DNA from: Parasphingorhabdus sp. SCSIO 66989
Lineage (GTDB): Bacteria; Pseudomonadota; Alphaproteobacteria; Sphingomonadales; Sphingomonadaceae
Length of the DNA stretch: 64,000 nt
Reading direction: 5' to 3'
NCBI RefSeq assembly: GCF_032852305.1
Contig: NZ_CP136594.1
Span: 967,501-1,031,500, forward strand
In this document: positions 39,941 through 48,905 of the stretch, one piece after another
How the letters are laid out: each line of letters opens with the position of its first letter
How positions within the stretch are numbered: position 1 is the first letter of the stretch
The notes under the pieces: generated by a model
The model's database searches: none
What the model was told of the DNA's origin: nothing
What the model saw: the letters and a program-made list of their open reading frames with translations, nothing else
Position numbers and translations under genes: made by a program

Positions 39941-41380
39941 CTATGCCTGATGGATCGCCTTGGTGACCATATAGGCCTTCAACCCATCAGGCCCGTCCTC
40001 CGAACCATGGCCCGAATGCTTGACCCCGCCAAAGGGCGCATCGCCGGGCGATACGGTGAGGTTGTTGATCGCCACCATGCCCGATTCAATCGCATCGCCG
40101 ACCAGATTGGCGGTGCGCAAATGGGTGGTGAAGGCATAGGCAGCAAGACCCAGCGGCAGGCGGTTGGCCTGTTCAATCGCTTCATCCAGCGTCGCAAAGG
40201 GCTGCATCGCCGCGACCGGACCGAAAGGCTCCTCATTCATGATCATCGCCTCGGTCGGCACATTGGTCAGCACGGTGGGCTGATAGAAAAAGCCGCCATT
40301 CGCCTCGCCCCGCTCACCGCCCAGCGCTACGTCGGCCCCGGCGGATTTGGCATCGCTTATCAATCGCGCCATGGCATCGGGCCGACGCGGATTGGCGAGC
40401 GGGCCCATATCAACGCCTCCCTCGCTGCCATCGCCGACCGAGACTTTGGCCGCGCGCTCGGCAAAGCCCCTGGTGAAGGCGTCATAAATCCCTTGCTGCA
40501 CATAAAAGCGTGTCGGCGAGACACAGACCTGCCCGGCATTGCGGAACTTGCCGGTGGTGACCATGTCGAGCGTTTTTTCCAGATCGCAGTCATCGAAAAT
40601 CAGCACTGGAGCATGACCGCCCAGCTCCATGGTGGTGCGCTTCAGGCCCTCGGCGGCGAGCTTCATCAGATGCTTGCCCACCGGCACTGATCCGGTGAAG
40701 CTGATCTTCTGGATCACGTTCGAGGCAATCAGATGTTCCGACACCTGCGCAGGGTCACCATAGACCGTCTGCATCACGCCAGCAGGAAGTCCCGCATCGA
40801 CCAGACAGCGCTGCATTTCCAGCGGGCTGGCCGGAGTTTCTTCGGCGGGTTTCAGGATGATCGGGCACCCGGCTGCAAGTGCCGGAGCGACCTTGCGGAT
40901 CGCAGTGAAGACCGGGAAGTTCCACGGGCTGAATGCCGCGACCGGACCCACCGGCTGATATTTCACAAAGCTGTTCTCGCCTGGCTGGCGTACCAGCACC
41001 CGGCCATAACAACGCTTGGCCTCCTCGGCCATCACGTCAAGCTGACCCGCCGCGCCCATCACTTCACCCACCGCCTGCGCCAGCGGCTTGCCCTGCTCCA
41101 GCGTCATCAGCGCGCCAATCGCCTTGGCCCGCTCGCGCATCAGATCGGCCGCCTTGTGCAATATCGCCGCGCGCTGCGCCACCGGCGTATCGCGCCAGAC
41201 CGACCAAGCCTGCGCCGCCGCATCGAGCGCGCGGTCGAGATCGCTGGCCCCGGCCTTGGGAAGAATAGAGATGGTCGCGCCGGTCGCAGGATTGACGACA
41301 TCAATCCCGGCGCGATTGCCGATATCGACCCATTCGCCATCAATATGGAGCTGCAATTTTTCGGGGTAAGCTGTGGTCAT
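39941..41380 (-). CDS. NAD(P)-dependent aldehyde dehydrogenase (succinate-semialdehyde type)
   Basis: The ATG at 41380 gives 479 residues; earlier in-frame starts lie in a family A repeat. Family marks are the cofactor region AFSPWNFPVFTAIRKVAPAL, the catalytic Glu in TTMELGGHAPVLIFDD and the catalytic Cys in FRNAGQVCVSPTRFYVQ. LNxxxSSDH-like sequences resemble GabD-type succinate-semialdehyde dehydrogenases. It is upstream of the TPP enzyme on the same strand. The substrate is inferred loosely. Confidence 0.9.
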   Translation of the reverse strand: MTTAYPEKLQLHIDGEWVDIGNRAGIDVVNPATGATISILPKAGASDLDRALDAAAQAWSVWRDTPVAQRAAILHKAADLMRERAKAIGALMTLEQGKPLAQAVGEVMGAAGQLDVMAEEAKRCYGRVLVRQPGENSFVKYQPVGPVAAFSPWNFPVFTAIRKVAPALAAGCPIILKPAEETPASPLEMQRCLVDAGLPAGVMQTVYGDPAQVSEHLIASNVIQKISFTGSVPVGKHLMKLAAEGLKRTTMELGGHAPVLIFDDCDLEKTLDMVTTGKFRNAGQVCVSPTRFYVQQGIYDAFTRGFAERAAKVSVGDGSEGGVDMGPLANPRRPDAMARLISDAKSAGADVALGGERGEANGGFFYQPTVLTNVPTEAMIMNEEPFGPVAAMQPFATLDEAIEQANRLPLGLAAYAFTTHLRTANLVGDAIESGMVAINNLTVSPGDAPFGGVKHSGHGSEDGPDGLKAYMVTKAIHQA

Positions 41381-41404
41381 GCGGTGACCGTCCTTTCTTC
41401 TTGC

Positions 41405-41486
41405 CGTCATTGCGAGGAGCGAAGCGACGCGGCTATCCAGAGCCGCACGAGACACTCTGGATTGCTTCGCTACGCTCGCAATGACG
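41405..41486. repeat. Family A palindromic repeat, copy 3
   Basis: CGTCATTGCGAGGAGCGAAG at the left and CTACGCTCGCAATGACG at the right. This copy lies between the divergent aldehyde dehydrogenase and SMP-30 genes, where it could affect both promoters. Confidence 0.92.
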
Positions 41487-41568
41487 TGGCTAAAACTGTT
41501 TGACATTTATCTAGACAGTTGATGATGGCGCGGCAATGTTCATGCGCAAAGAAAAGAGAGGATGAACC

Positions 41569-42489
41569 ATGGAAATAATCGCGGAAGGTTTGCGCTTCCC
41601 TGAAGGGCCGGTGGTGATGCCCGATGGCTCGGTGATTGTTGTCGAGATTGAGGCTGGGCAGATTACTCGGATTGCCCCTGATGGCACCAAATCCACAGTT
41701 GCGGAGACTGGCGGTGGGCCCAATGGTGCGGCGGTTGGCCCGGATGGCAAGCTCTATATCTGTAACAATGGCGGCTTTCATTATGTCAATGGCGGCACCG
41801 ATGAGGCGCCTTTCCTCGTACCCCATGGGCAGGCTGAGAATTATTCAGGCGGCCGCATCGAGCGGGTGGATATCGCGACCGGCGAAGTCGAGATACTGTA
41901 CAAGGATGGCGACTTTGGCTGTGTGTTGCGCGGGCCGAATGATATTGTCTTTGATGACGCTGGCGGCTTCTGGTTCACCGACCATGGCAAGACCCGCCCG
42001 CGCGAGCGCGATGTCACCGGCGTGTTCTACGCCAAGGCCGATGGCAGCCTGCTCAAAGAGGTAATCTTCCCGTCGGAAAACCCCAATGGCATTGGCCTGT
42101 CACCCGATGGCAAGCGGCTTTATGTCGCGGAAACCTATACCTGCAAGCTCTGGGCCTATAATATCGCTGCACCGGGAGAGATCGCGTTTGATGAGGGGCT
42201 GTTGGGGCCGCAGGGAGAATTTCTCTACAGCCCGGCGGGATATAAATATTTCGACTCACTCGGTGTCGAAGCGAACGGCAATATCTGCGTCGCTACCATC
42301 GGCGAATGCGGCATCAGCGTGATTTCACCCGAAGGCGAATTGGTCGAGTTTGTGCCGACCGTCGATCCCTTCACCACCAATATCGCCTTTGGCGGCGAGG
42401 ACATGCAGGCCGCTTATATCTGCTTGTCGGCCACTGGGCAGTTGCTGAAAATGGACTGGAAGCGTCCTGGGCTGAAGCTGAACTACTAA
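41569..42489 (+). CDS. SMP-30/gluconolactonase-family lactonase
   Basis: The 306-residue beta-propeller protein begins IAEGLRFPEGPVVMPDGSVI with the metal-binding Glu. It contains TGGGPNGAAVGPDGKLYICN, FGCVLRGPNDIVFDDAGG and PNGIGLSPDGKRLYVAET, the SMP-30 repeats with Asn and Asp ligands. Members hydrolyse sugar lactones. The substrate is not known. It shares one base with the next gene. Confidence 0.9.
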   Translation: MEIIAEGLRFPEGPVVMPDGSVIVVEIEAGQITRIAPDGTKSTVAETGGGPNGAAVGPDGKLYICNNGGFHYVNGGTDEAPFLVPHGQAENYSGGRIERVDIATGEVEILYKDGDFGCVLRGPNDIVFDDAGGFWFTDHGKTRPRERDVTGVFYAKADGSLLKEVIFPSENPNGIGLSPDGKRLYVAETYTCKLWAYNIAAPGEIAFDEGLLGPQGEFLYSPAGYKYFDSLGVEANGNICVATIGECGISVISPEGELVEFVPTVDPFTTNIAFGGEDMQAAYICLSATGQLLKMDWKRPGLKLNY

Positions 42490-43157
42490 TGCCGATAACC
42501 ACCATCATTTTCGATTTTGGCGGGGTGATTACGTCTTCGCCGTTTGAAGCCTTCAACCGGCTAGAGACAGAGCGCGGTGTCTCGAAGGATAGTGTCCGCC
42601 GGGTCAACAGCACCAATCCCAACAGCAATGCCTGGGCGCGGTTTGAGCGGGCGGAGATTGATGCCGCTGAGTTTGACCGCCTGTTTACGCAAGAGGCGCA
42701 GGCGTTGGGCATAAACGGGCTGACCGGCAGCGATGTGTTGGCCTGTCTGGCAGGCGATGTCCGCCCAGCGATGGTCGCGGCGCTGGATGAACTCAAGGGC
42801 CGCGGCTTCACGCTCGGCTGCATCACCAACAATGTGCCTTCGGGGAAAGGTGCCGGGATGGCGCTAACCGATGACCGCGCCGCCGAGATTGCCGCGATTA
42901 TGGAGCGTTTCGACCATGTGATCGAGAGCAGCAAGGTCGGCGTGCGCAAACCCGACCCGCGCATCTACCAGATGATGTGTGAGGCGCTTTGCATGGAACT
43001 GGAACAATGCGTCTATCTTGATGACCTGGGCATCAACTGCAAGCCAGCAGCGGCATTGGGGATGCAGGCGATCAAGGTCACCAGCGGCGAGCAGGCGCTG
43101 GAGGATTTGGAGCGGGTGCTTGATCTGCCAAAGCATAGCCTCGGGCAGGTCAGCTAA
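42489..43157 (+). CDS. HAD-IA family hydrolase
   Basis: From the overlapping ATG at 42489 (TAATG) the protein has 222 residues. Motif I is IIFDFGGVI, where the second acidic residue is replaced (DFGG rather than DxDG). Motif II is GCITNNVP, and motifs III/IV appear in SSKVGVRKPDPRIYQMM and CVYLDDLGINCKPA. It resembles epoxide hydrolase N-terminal or acyl phosphatase-like HAD proteins. The DFGG form is common for epoxide hydrolase N-terminal-type phosphatases. Confidence 0.88.
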   Translation: MPITTIIFDFGGVITSSPFEAFNRLETERGVSKDSVRRVNSTNPNSNAWARFERAEIDAAEFDRLFTQEAQALGINGLTGSDVLACLAGDVRPAMVAALDELKGRGFTLGCITNNVPSGKGAGMALTDDRAAEIAAIMERFDHVIESSKVGVRKPDPRIYQMMCEALCMELEQCVYLDDLGINCKPAAALGMQAIKVTSGEQALEDLERVLDLPKHSLGQVS

Positions 43158-43163
43158 TCTGAT

Positions 43164-43751
43164 TCAACTTTGTTGTTGCAGCATCTTCGCGCAACTCTCT
43201 GGCGGCGCATCTGGCGGACAGAGAATCATTTCGCGCTCAAGTTCCACCTGTGTTGGCCGGTTCAGCACCGCATAGAGCAGAATAACGATACACATCAGCC
43301 CAACGCCGACTGCTATGCCCTGATAGAAGCTGCGATTGCTCTTCGATTGCTTTTCCAAAGCGCCATTGCTTTGATTGGTATCCGGGACACTCTGCACCAT
43401 CTCGACGTGCGCTAAATTGATGGCTTTGCCATCAAGCGCATAGCCAAATTTGGGTATGGTCCGAATAATCCGATAGGGTCGCTGTTCGTCACCCAGATGC
43501 CGGCGCAATTTCGAAATGGCCTGAGTCAGAGCCTCATCTGATCCCTCATCGCCCCAGACCGCATTGAGCAATTCATCGCGCGCAACCTTGCCCTGCGCGG
43601 TGACAAGATAGGATAGCAGATCGGCCAGACGCGGTTCCAGCACCACCTTGCTGTCCGCCAATACTAGCTCTCGCGCTTCCGGCAAAAACGTCGCGTCGCC
43701 GATCGCAACAGGCAGTGCGTTCATCGACGTTATTTGCGGAACGTCTGACAT
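43164..43751 (-). CDS. Membrane-tethered winged-helix regulator (CadC-like)
   Basis: The 195-residue protein has an OmpR-type winged helix (about 20-108) with LEPRLADLLSYLVTAQGKVA, ELLNAVWGDEGSDEALTQAI and RRHLGDEQRPYRIIRTIPKFGYAL. A single helix follows (FYQGIAVGVGLMCIVILLYA). The 35-residue periplasmic tail contains two Cys (LCPPDAPPESC). The arrangement fits CadC/ToxR-type one-component regulators. It is divergent from the serine hydrolase gene, a plausible target. Confidence 0.88.
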   Translation of the reverse strand: MSDVPQITSMNALPVAIGDATFLPEARELVLADSKVVLEPRLADLLSYLVTAQGKVARDELLNAVWGDEGSDEALTQAISKLRRHLGDEQRPYRIIRTIPKFGYALDGKAINLAHVEMVQSVPDTNQSNGALEKQSKSNRSFYQGIAVGVGLMCIVILLYAVLNRPTQVELEREMILCPPDAPPESCAKMLQQQS

Positions 43752-43851
43752 TTATCGCTATCTCTCAACATCTCGATATATTTCCTCAGGACTTTTGCCG
43801 CTGCCTTTCGCCAAAAGCCATGGCGAATCGCAATAGAGGAAGGACGAGCAA

Positions 43852-45027
43852 ATGAAAAATCCAGCGGCCAGGCGCAATCCATCACGAACGGCAAAGCACT
43901 ATGGTTATGCGCTGTGTTCTGCTTTGGCTTTTGCGTTGTTGCCCTTGGGGCAGCCAGTGATGGCATCACAGGCGCAGACGGAATTTCAACCGGCGACAGC
44001 GCCACAGGCCTTGCCGCAAACCGGCAAAACCGAATTTCTGGAACGGCTTAGTGCCGATGACATCAGCGAAGCCGTAGAGACATTGCAGGCAGACGGATAT
44101 AAGGGTGTCATTGCTGTGGCACGCGATATGGGCCCGCCGATTATCCATGGTTTCGGCGATCAGGTGTCAGCGTCCGGCTTGCCCGATGGCATGACACAGG
44201 TCGATATACTCTCAATAACCAAGACCATTACCGCTGCCGCCGCGATGAAGCTGGTGGACGGCGGCAAGCTTTCCACTGCCGAACGGTTGGGCGATATCTT
44301 CCCCAATGTTCCTGCCGACAAGGCGGGCATCACCGTGCATCAATTGCTGACTCATTCGGCAGGCTTGCAAGGCTCTGCTGGAGACGACCTGATCCATTTG
44401 AACAAAGACAAGTTTTTCCAGACTGTGATGGCCGAGCCGCTACGCTTCAAACCGGGCACCGACTATTATTATTCCAATATCGGCTATTCGCTGGTCGCAG
44501 CTATCATCGAGGCGCGTACCGGGATGGCCTATGAAGACTATTTGCGCACTGTGTTGTTTGCGGACCAGAACATCACGCATATTGGCTATGGCGGGGTCTT
44601 TGACCCGCGCCACTCATTGCTCACCGCAAAAGGTGAGGTGATTGATAAGGCCAGTTGGGGCGGAAGCGCGCATTGGGCCTTGATCGGAAATGGCGGCTTG
44701 GTCGCGACAGCGCCTGACATGATCCGCCTGTTGCAAAGCTATATGGGCCGCACGCTGGTTTCTGCCGCCGCCACCGAATTGGCGCGTACGCCGATGCAAA
44801 GAGAGGGGAAAAACGCCCCGACCCATTATGGCTATGGCCTGGTGGTGGAGGATCATGCTGAGCTGGGACGCATCTACTGGCACAATGGCGGCAACCCCTG
44901 GTTCAGCTCCAACTGGACCTATTTCGCTGACCATCATTTGCTGGTCTTTACCGCTTCGCAGGGGCATCGACCCAATGCCGACAAAGCGGCCATGGTGATC
45001 GCACGATCCCTTATTCTATCAGACTGA
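43852..45027 (+). CDS. Exported serine hydrolase (beta-lactamase/class C-like)
   Basis: The 391-residue protein has a long signal (about 1-41) ending MASQAQ. The SxxK motif is in LSITKTITAAAAMKLVDGG, the YxN motif in YYYSNIGYSLVAAIIEAR, and the late HNGGNPWFSSNW stands at the third motif. Such proteins include esterases, D-aminopeptidases and beta-lactamase relatives. AGGAAGG precedes the ATG. Resistance is not implied. Confidence 0.9.
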   Translation: MKNPAARRNPSRTAKHYGYALCSALAFALLPLGQPVMASQAQTEFQPATAPQALPQTGKTEFLERLSADDISEAVETLQADGYKGVIAVARDMGPPIIHGFGDQVSASGLPDGMTQVDILSITKTITAAAAMKLVDGGKLSTAERLGDIFPNVPADKAGITVHQLLTHSAGLQGSAGDDLIHLNKDKFFQTVMAEPLRFKPGTDYYYSNIGYSLVAAIIEARTGMAYEDYLRTVLFADQNITHIGYGGVFDPRHSLLTAKGEVIDKASWGGSAHWALIGNGGLVATAPDMIRLLQSYMGRTLVSAAATELARTPMQREGKNAPTHYGYGLVVEDHAELGRIYWHNGGNPWFSSNWTYFADHHLLVFTASQGHRPNADKAAMVIARSLILSD

Positions 45028-45033
45028 CATTTT

Positions 45034-45109
45034 CCCGTTCGCCTCGAGCGAAGTCGAGAGGCTGGTGCCGGTAGAGAGCAGTGTCTCGACTGCGCTCGAC
45101 ACGAACGGG
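45034..45109. repeat. Palindrome between convergent serine hydrolase and universal stress genes
   Basis: CCCGTTCGCCTCGAGCGAAG and CTGCGCTCGACACGAACGGG form an imperfect long hairpin, with CGAAGTCGAGAGGC partly matching TCTCGACTGCG. It is in a 90-base gap between convergent genes and may block transcription from both sides. Confidence 0.75.
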
Positions 45110-45116
45110 GCGGGCT

Positions 45117-45929
45117 TTAATGCGCCAGCAATAGCGGTACCTTGCTCTCGCTCAGGAAATGCCGGGTCGTGCCGCCAAGCAGCGTCTGGCGCAGCCGGCT
45201 ATGGCCCCATGCGCCCATAACCATCCATTCCGCGCCAAGCGATTTTACCTGGCTTTCAATCGCTTCTTCAATCGAGAGCGATCCCGCAGGGACGTCATGC
45301 ACTTCGGCATTGATATCATGCCGCGAGAGGTAGCGCGCCAGCGCGGTGGAGGGGTAGTTCTCCGGCTCCTTGTCGGCGGTGATGATGTGCACCGTCTTGG
45401 CCATTTGCAGCATCGGGATGGCGCTGCGCACCGCATTGGCGGCCTCGTGACTGCCATTCCAGGCAATCGCGGCGGTGCCCAGTGCGGCAAAGCGTGTCTG
45501 GTCATGTGGGATGGCGAGGATCGGGCAGCCACTATGCTCGGCAAGGTCAGCCACTTCGAGCAAGCTGTGCGGTTTGGGATTATCGGGATCATGACCAAGC
45601 GAAACGACGATCATATCGGCAAGTCGCGCGGCGCTCAGCACGCAGTCGACCGCGTCGCCATCATAATGCAGCACTTCCCAGCTGACATCCTCATTCGCCA
45701 TTTCTTTCTTGATCATATCGTCAAGCCGGGTCTCTTCCTCGCGGATACTCTCCAAAGCCGCATTGGCGACGAATACGCCGCCCATGGGATCGAGCGCGAC
45801 ATAGCTGGAATAGGGGGTGACCACGACAAAGGTGATATGCGCCTTATGCGCCCGCGCCAGATCGAGCGCGGCCTCGGTGCGCGATGTCATGGACGGGCTG
45901 GTATCGGCATAGACGACGATGGATTTCAT
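45117..45929 (-). CDS. Tandem-domain universal stress protein
   Basis: The 270-residue protein contains two Usp domains in tandem: IVVYADTSPSMTSRTEAALD at the start and a C-terminal ATP-site-like MGAWGHSRLRQTLLGGTTRH. Usp proteins bind ATP or AMP and respond to starvation, oxygen limitation or stress. A possible FNR-type box lies about 110 bases upstream of the start. The gene is divergent from scoA. Confidence 0.9.
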   Translation of the reverse strand: MKSIVVYADTSPSMTSRTEAALDLARAHKAHITFVVVTPYSSYVALDPMGGVFVANAALESIREEETRLDDMIKKEMANEDVSWEVLHYDGDAVDCVLSAARLADMIVVSLGHDPDNPKPHSLLEVADLAEHSGCPILAIPHDQTRFAALGTAAIAWNGSHEAANAVRSAIPMLQMAKTVHIITADKEPENYPSTALARYLSRHDINAEVHDVPAGSLSIEEAIESQVKSLGAEWMVMGAWGHSRLRQTLLGGTTRHFLSESKVPLLLAH

Positions 45930-46038
45930 GGTTTTCCTCCCAAATTCTCAGCGGCATGAGACGCGCGGTAAAGACAGGGGCAAGAGCGCGACTCGTCTTG
46001 ATTGGTTCTTACCATGGCTTTGGCGGAAGTCATGCACA

Positions 46039-46052
46039 TTGATCGGTGTCAA
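46039..46052. promoter_or_regulatory. Candidate FNR/CRP-family binding site
   Basis: TTGAT-CGGT-GTCAA matches the FNR/FixK consensus TTGAT-N4-ATCAA with one mismatch. It lies between the divergent universal stress protein and scoA genes. Confidence 0.4.
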
Positions 46053-46229
46053 AACCCATAGCCGTATCGCGGTGCTAAGCACTTGGCTCAAAAGCGTTAT
46101 CATGAAGCGCATTTTACGCCCGGTTCGGCTGGAAAAGCCGCGCTAACAGCGCTAGGGAGCGCAGGGTAAGTTTGATATTCGGCCCTGTCCGCCAACAGCC
46201 GGACACGCTTCCAGACAAGGACACGCTTT

Positions 46230-46931
46230 ATGCAGAAAATCTTCCCCGATGCCGCCTCCGCGCTGGATGGCCTGTTGTTTGACGGCATGCATATCTGTGC
46301 CGGCGGCTTTGGCCTGTGCGGTATACCGGAGCGGCTGATCGATGCGATTGAGGCCAGCGGGGTCAAGGACCTCACTATTGCCTCGAACAATGCCGGGATT
46401 GACGGCGAAGGGCTGGGCAAGCTTCTGCGCACGCGGCAGGTGAAGAAGATGATCTCCTCCTATGTCGGCGAGAATAAGGAATTTGAACGGCAATATCTGG
46501 CGGGCGAGTTGGAGGTCGAATTCTGCCCTCAGGGTACACTCGCCGAACGCTGTCGCGCCGGTGGTGCGGGTATTCCGGGCTTCTATACCAAGACCGGCGT
46601 TGGCACCCAGGTTGCCGAAGGCAAAGAGCATAAGGAATTTGACGGTGAAACCTATATCCTTGAGCGCGGTATCTTTGCCGATCTGTGCGTCGTCAAAGGC
46701 TGGAAGGCGGACAAGGCGGGCAATTTGATGTTCCGCAAAACCGCACGAAACTTCAACGCACCGATGGCGACTGCTGGCAAGATTTGCGTTGCCGAGGTGG
46801 AGGAGATTGTCGAGGTTGGCGAGCTCGATCCCGACGCAATCCATCTGCCGAGCATCTATGTGAAGCGCCTGATCGACGGTGCGCCCTATGACAAGAAAAT
46901 CGAATTCCGCACTGTGCGGGAGGCGGCGTAA
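46230..46931 (+). CDS. scoA: 3-oxoacid CoA-transferase subunit A
   Basis: The 233-residue protein has the subunit A pattern: GMHICAGGFGLCGIPERLID, ASNNAGIDGEGLGKLL, PQGTLAERCRAGGAGIPGF and LMFRKTARNFNAPMA. The enzyme transfers CoA from succinyl-CoA to acetoacetate or related 3-oxo acids. Its partner subunit scoB is 1.3 kb downstream rather than adjacent. The next gene starts at its stop (TAATG). Confidence 0.96.
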   Translation: MQKIFPDAASALDGLLFDGMHICAGGFGLCGIPERLIDAIEASGVKDLTIASNNAGIDGEGLGKLLRTRQVKKMISSYVGENKEFERQYLAGELEVEFCPQGTLAERCRAGGAGIPGFYTKTGVGTQVAEGKEHKEFDGETYILERGIFADLCVVKGWKADKAGNLMFRKTARNFNAPMATAGKICVAEVEEIVEVGELDPDAIHLPSIYVKRLIDGAPYDKKIEFRTVREAA

Positions 46932-47245
46932 TGGCTAGCACCGGGTCACCAGCAGGGGCCATCAATCTGGATGGCCTCGATATTCTCGACAATTCCGCCG
47001 AGGTGGCTCGGCTATGGGTGGAGAATAACGGACCAGCCACGTGCATCATCAATCCCACATTGCTTGAGCAACCGGAAATGTTTGGGTTACTTATGGTCGA
47101 TTGCGTTCGTCATGCTGCAAGAGCCTATGCCCAGGCGGCCGGCATGACCGAGGTCGAGGCATTGGCGCGGATATGGAACGGTGTTGATATGGAGCGGGAG
47201 AGTCACACCACCGGGCTAACAACGCTTGAGGATGGCAGCGATTGA
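46931..47245 (+). CDS. DUF5076 domain-containing protein
   Basis: The 104-residue protein matches the DUF5076 pattern as I recall it: LDILDNSAEVARLWVENNGP, CIINPTLLEQPEMFGLLMVD and YAQAAGMTEVEALARIWNG. It is tightly coupled on both sides. The function of the family is unknown; its place between the two CoA-transferase subunits suggests a related physiological role. Confidence 0.75.
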   Translation: MASTGSPAGAINLDGLDILDNSAEVARLWVENNGPATCIINPTLLEQPEMFGLLMVDCVRHAARAYAQAAGMTEVEALARIWNGVDMERESHTTGLTTLEDGSD

Positions 47246-48249
47246 CCTTTCCACTCGCCCTCCGTTTGTGCGCTCTCGCAATGGCCAGCCTGTCCCTATC
47301 AGGCTGTGTCGCGGCGCTGCTGCCATTGGCGGCGGCAGGGGCTATCGGCAAGAGCGAGATTGATCGGCGGCGCGAAGCGGGTTTGATCGCGGCCGGGGTG
47401 GACTTAGCTCCCACGGCTCCGAACATGGTATCCGCTAGTGCTGCTGCCGTGACCAATGATGAATCTGGCGTCGGCGGCGGTCCTGATGCGCTGGACAGCT
47501 TTGGTGACAAAGCGCAATTGGTAGATACCCCGAGCGGGAATGACGAGGCGCTCAAGTCACTGTCCGCACAATATGATGCGGCAACGCAGCGTGGTTCGGC
47601 TTTCACGGTTGGCGCCTACGCCCCATGGGCGCGCTATGCGCTGGATACGCAAAATCGGTTTCAGGCAGGAGAGGCGGTTACGTCGGCTGTCTTGGTGCCG
47701 CGCGTTTCGTTGAGCAGCCCACAAAGCGTGGATTGTGAGGACAACCCTTCTGCGGTGGTGATTGATATCGATAGTGGTTCGCCCAAGCCTAATGCGGGCG
47801 GGGTTATGGCTACGCTCGACAATACGGCAATATTGGCAGAGCAGCTTGATGCTTTGCGCGCGGCGGAAATCACCATAATCTGGCTGTCCGGTCGCGATGC
47901 CAGCGATGCTGAAGCGATGCAAAGTGAATTGCGTGGCCATGGCCTGCTGCCATCGGGCGCGGGCGATTATCTTTCGCTCAATCGCGGGCCCGATGATCGC
48001 AAGCAAATCCGCCGCTGGGAAACAGCAGGACTGTTCTGCATATTGGCCGTTGCAGGTGATTCCCGCGGCGATTTCGATGAGCTTTATGATTACCTGTTGA
48101 AACCGGAATATGCCTTTACGCTGGAACGCAAATTTGGTGCGGGCTGGTTTACGCTACCACCGCCTAAAACTGTTGCTGCCGACGCGCCAAGTCCTGTTGC
48201 GACGGCGCCTGAAACACCCCCCTATTCTCAAGACCAAGAGGAAAACTGA
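47242..48249 (+). CDS. Exported HAD-like protein with lipobox
   Basis: The TTG at 47242 overlaps the previous stop and gives 335 residues with a signal MASLSLSGC at residues 14-22 (LSGC lipobox). A HAD-like core follows: the motif [14 protein letters not shown] (Asp175, Asp177), the motif [10 protein letters not shown] (Ser216), a candidate Lys254, and motif [17 protein letters not shown] (Asp273, Asp277). It resembles the HAD acid phosphatase group. An ATG at 47281 is an alternative start. It is inserted between scoA and scoB. Confidence 0.72.
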   Translation: MTFPLALRLCALAMASLSLSGCVAALLPLAAAGAIGKSEIDRRREAGLIAAGVDLAPTAPNMVSASAAAVTNDESGVGGGPDALDSFGDKAQLVDTPSGNDEALKSLSAQYDAATQRGSAFTVGAYAPWARYALDTQNRFQAGEAVTSAVLVPRVSLSSPQSVDCEDNPSAVVIDIDSGSPKPNAGGVMATLDNTAILAEQLDALRAAEITIIWLSGRDASDAEAMQSELRGHGLLPSGAGDYLSLNRGPDDRKQIRRWETAGLFCILAVAGDSRGDFDELYDYLLKPEYAFTLERKFGAGWFTLPPPKTVAADAPSPVATAPETPPYSQDQEEN

Positions 48250-48905
48250 TGTCTCAAGAAACAACCGGTTGGGATCGCAACCAGATGGCAGCACGCGCCG
48301 CGCAGGAGCTGGAAGATGGCTATTATGTCAATCTCGGCATCGGCATCCCGACTTTGGTCGCCAACCATATCCCTGATGGAGTGGAGGTGACGCTGCAATC
48401 GGAGAACGGCATGCTGGGCATCGGGCCGTTTCCGCTCGAGGATGAGGTTGACCCGGACCTGATCAATGCCGGTAAACAGACCATCAGCGAGCTGCCGCAA
48501 TCGGTCTATTTCAGCTCGTCCGACAGCTTCGCCATGATCCGTGGCGGGCATATTGATCTGACCGTGCTCGGCGCTATGGAAGTAGCGGAAAATGGCGACA
48601 TCGCCAACTGGATGATCCCCGGCAAGATGATCAAAGGCATGGGCGGGGCGATGGATCTGGTCGCAGGCGTTAAAAAGATCATCGTGGTGATGGACCATAA
48701 TGCCAAAAATGGCAGCGCGAAATTCATCCCCGAATGTACCTTGCCGCTGACCGGACAGAATGTTGTCGATATGATCATCACCAATCTCGGCGTTTTTCAC
48801 CGGCCCGATCATGACAGTGCCTTCCGTCTGATCGAACTGGCACCGGGCGTCACGGTCGAGGAAGTCGCCGAAAAGACGACCGCCAAATATGAGGTGGCAG
48901 TCTGA
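48249..48905 (+). CDS. scoB: 3-oxoacid CoA-transferase subunit B
   Basis: The 218-residue protein has the subunit B segments [41 protein letters not shown] with the catalytic Glu, and [20 protein letters not shown]. It overlaps the preceding stop by one base (TGATG). With ScoA it forms a succinyl-CoA:3-oxoacid CoA-transferase. Confidence 0.97.
   Translation: MSQETTGWDRNQMAARAAQELEDGYYVNLGIGIPTLVANHIPDGVEVTLQSENGMLGIGPFPLEDEVDPDLINAGKQTISELPQSVYFSSSDSFAMIRGGHIDLTVLGAMEVAENGDIANWMIPGKMIKGMGGAMDLVAGVKKIIVVMDHNAKNGSAKFIPECTLPLTGQNVVDMIITNLGVFHRPDHDSAFRLIELAPGVTVEEVAEKTTAKYEVAV
48891..48896 (+). promoter_or_regulatory. Ribosome site supporting a CTG start at 48902
   Basis: GAGGTG is complementary to the 16S rRNA 3' end and is five bases before a CTG that overlaps the scoB stop (CTGA). 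No ATG, GTG or TTG is at this distance, and the next in-frame start is a GTG at 48956 inside a membrane segment. Confidence 0.45.
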
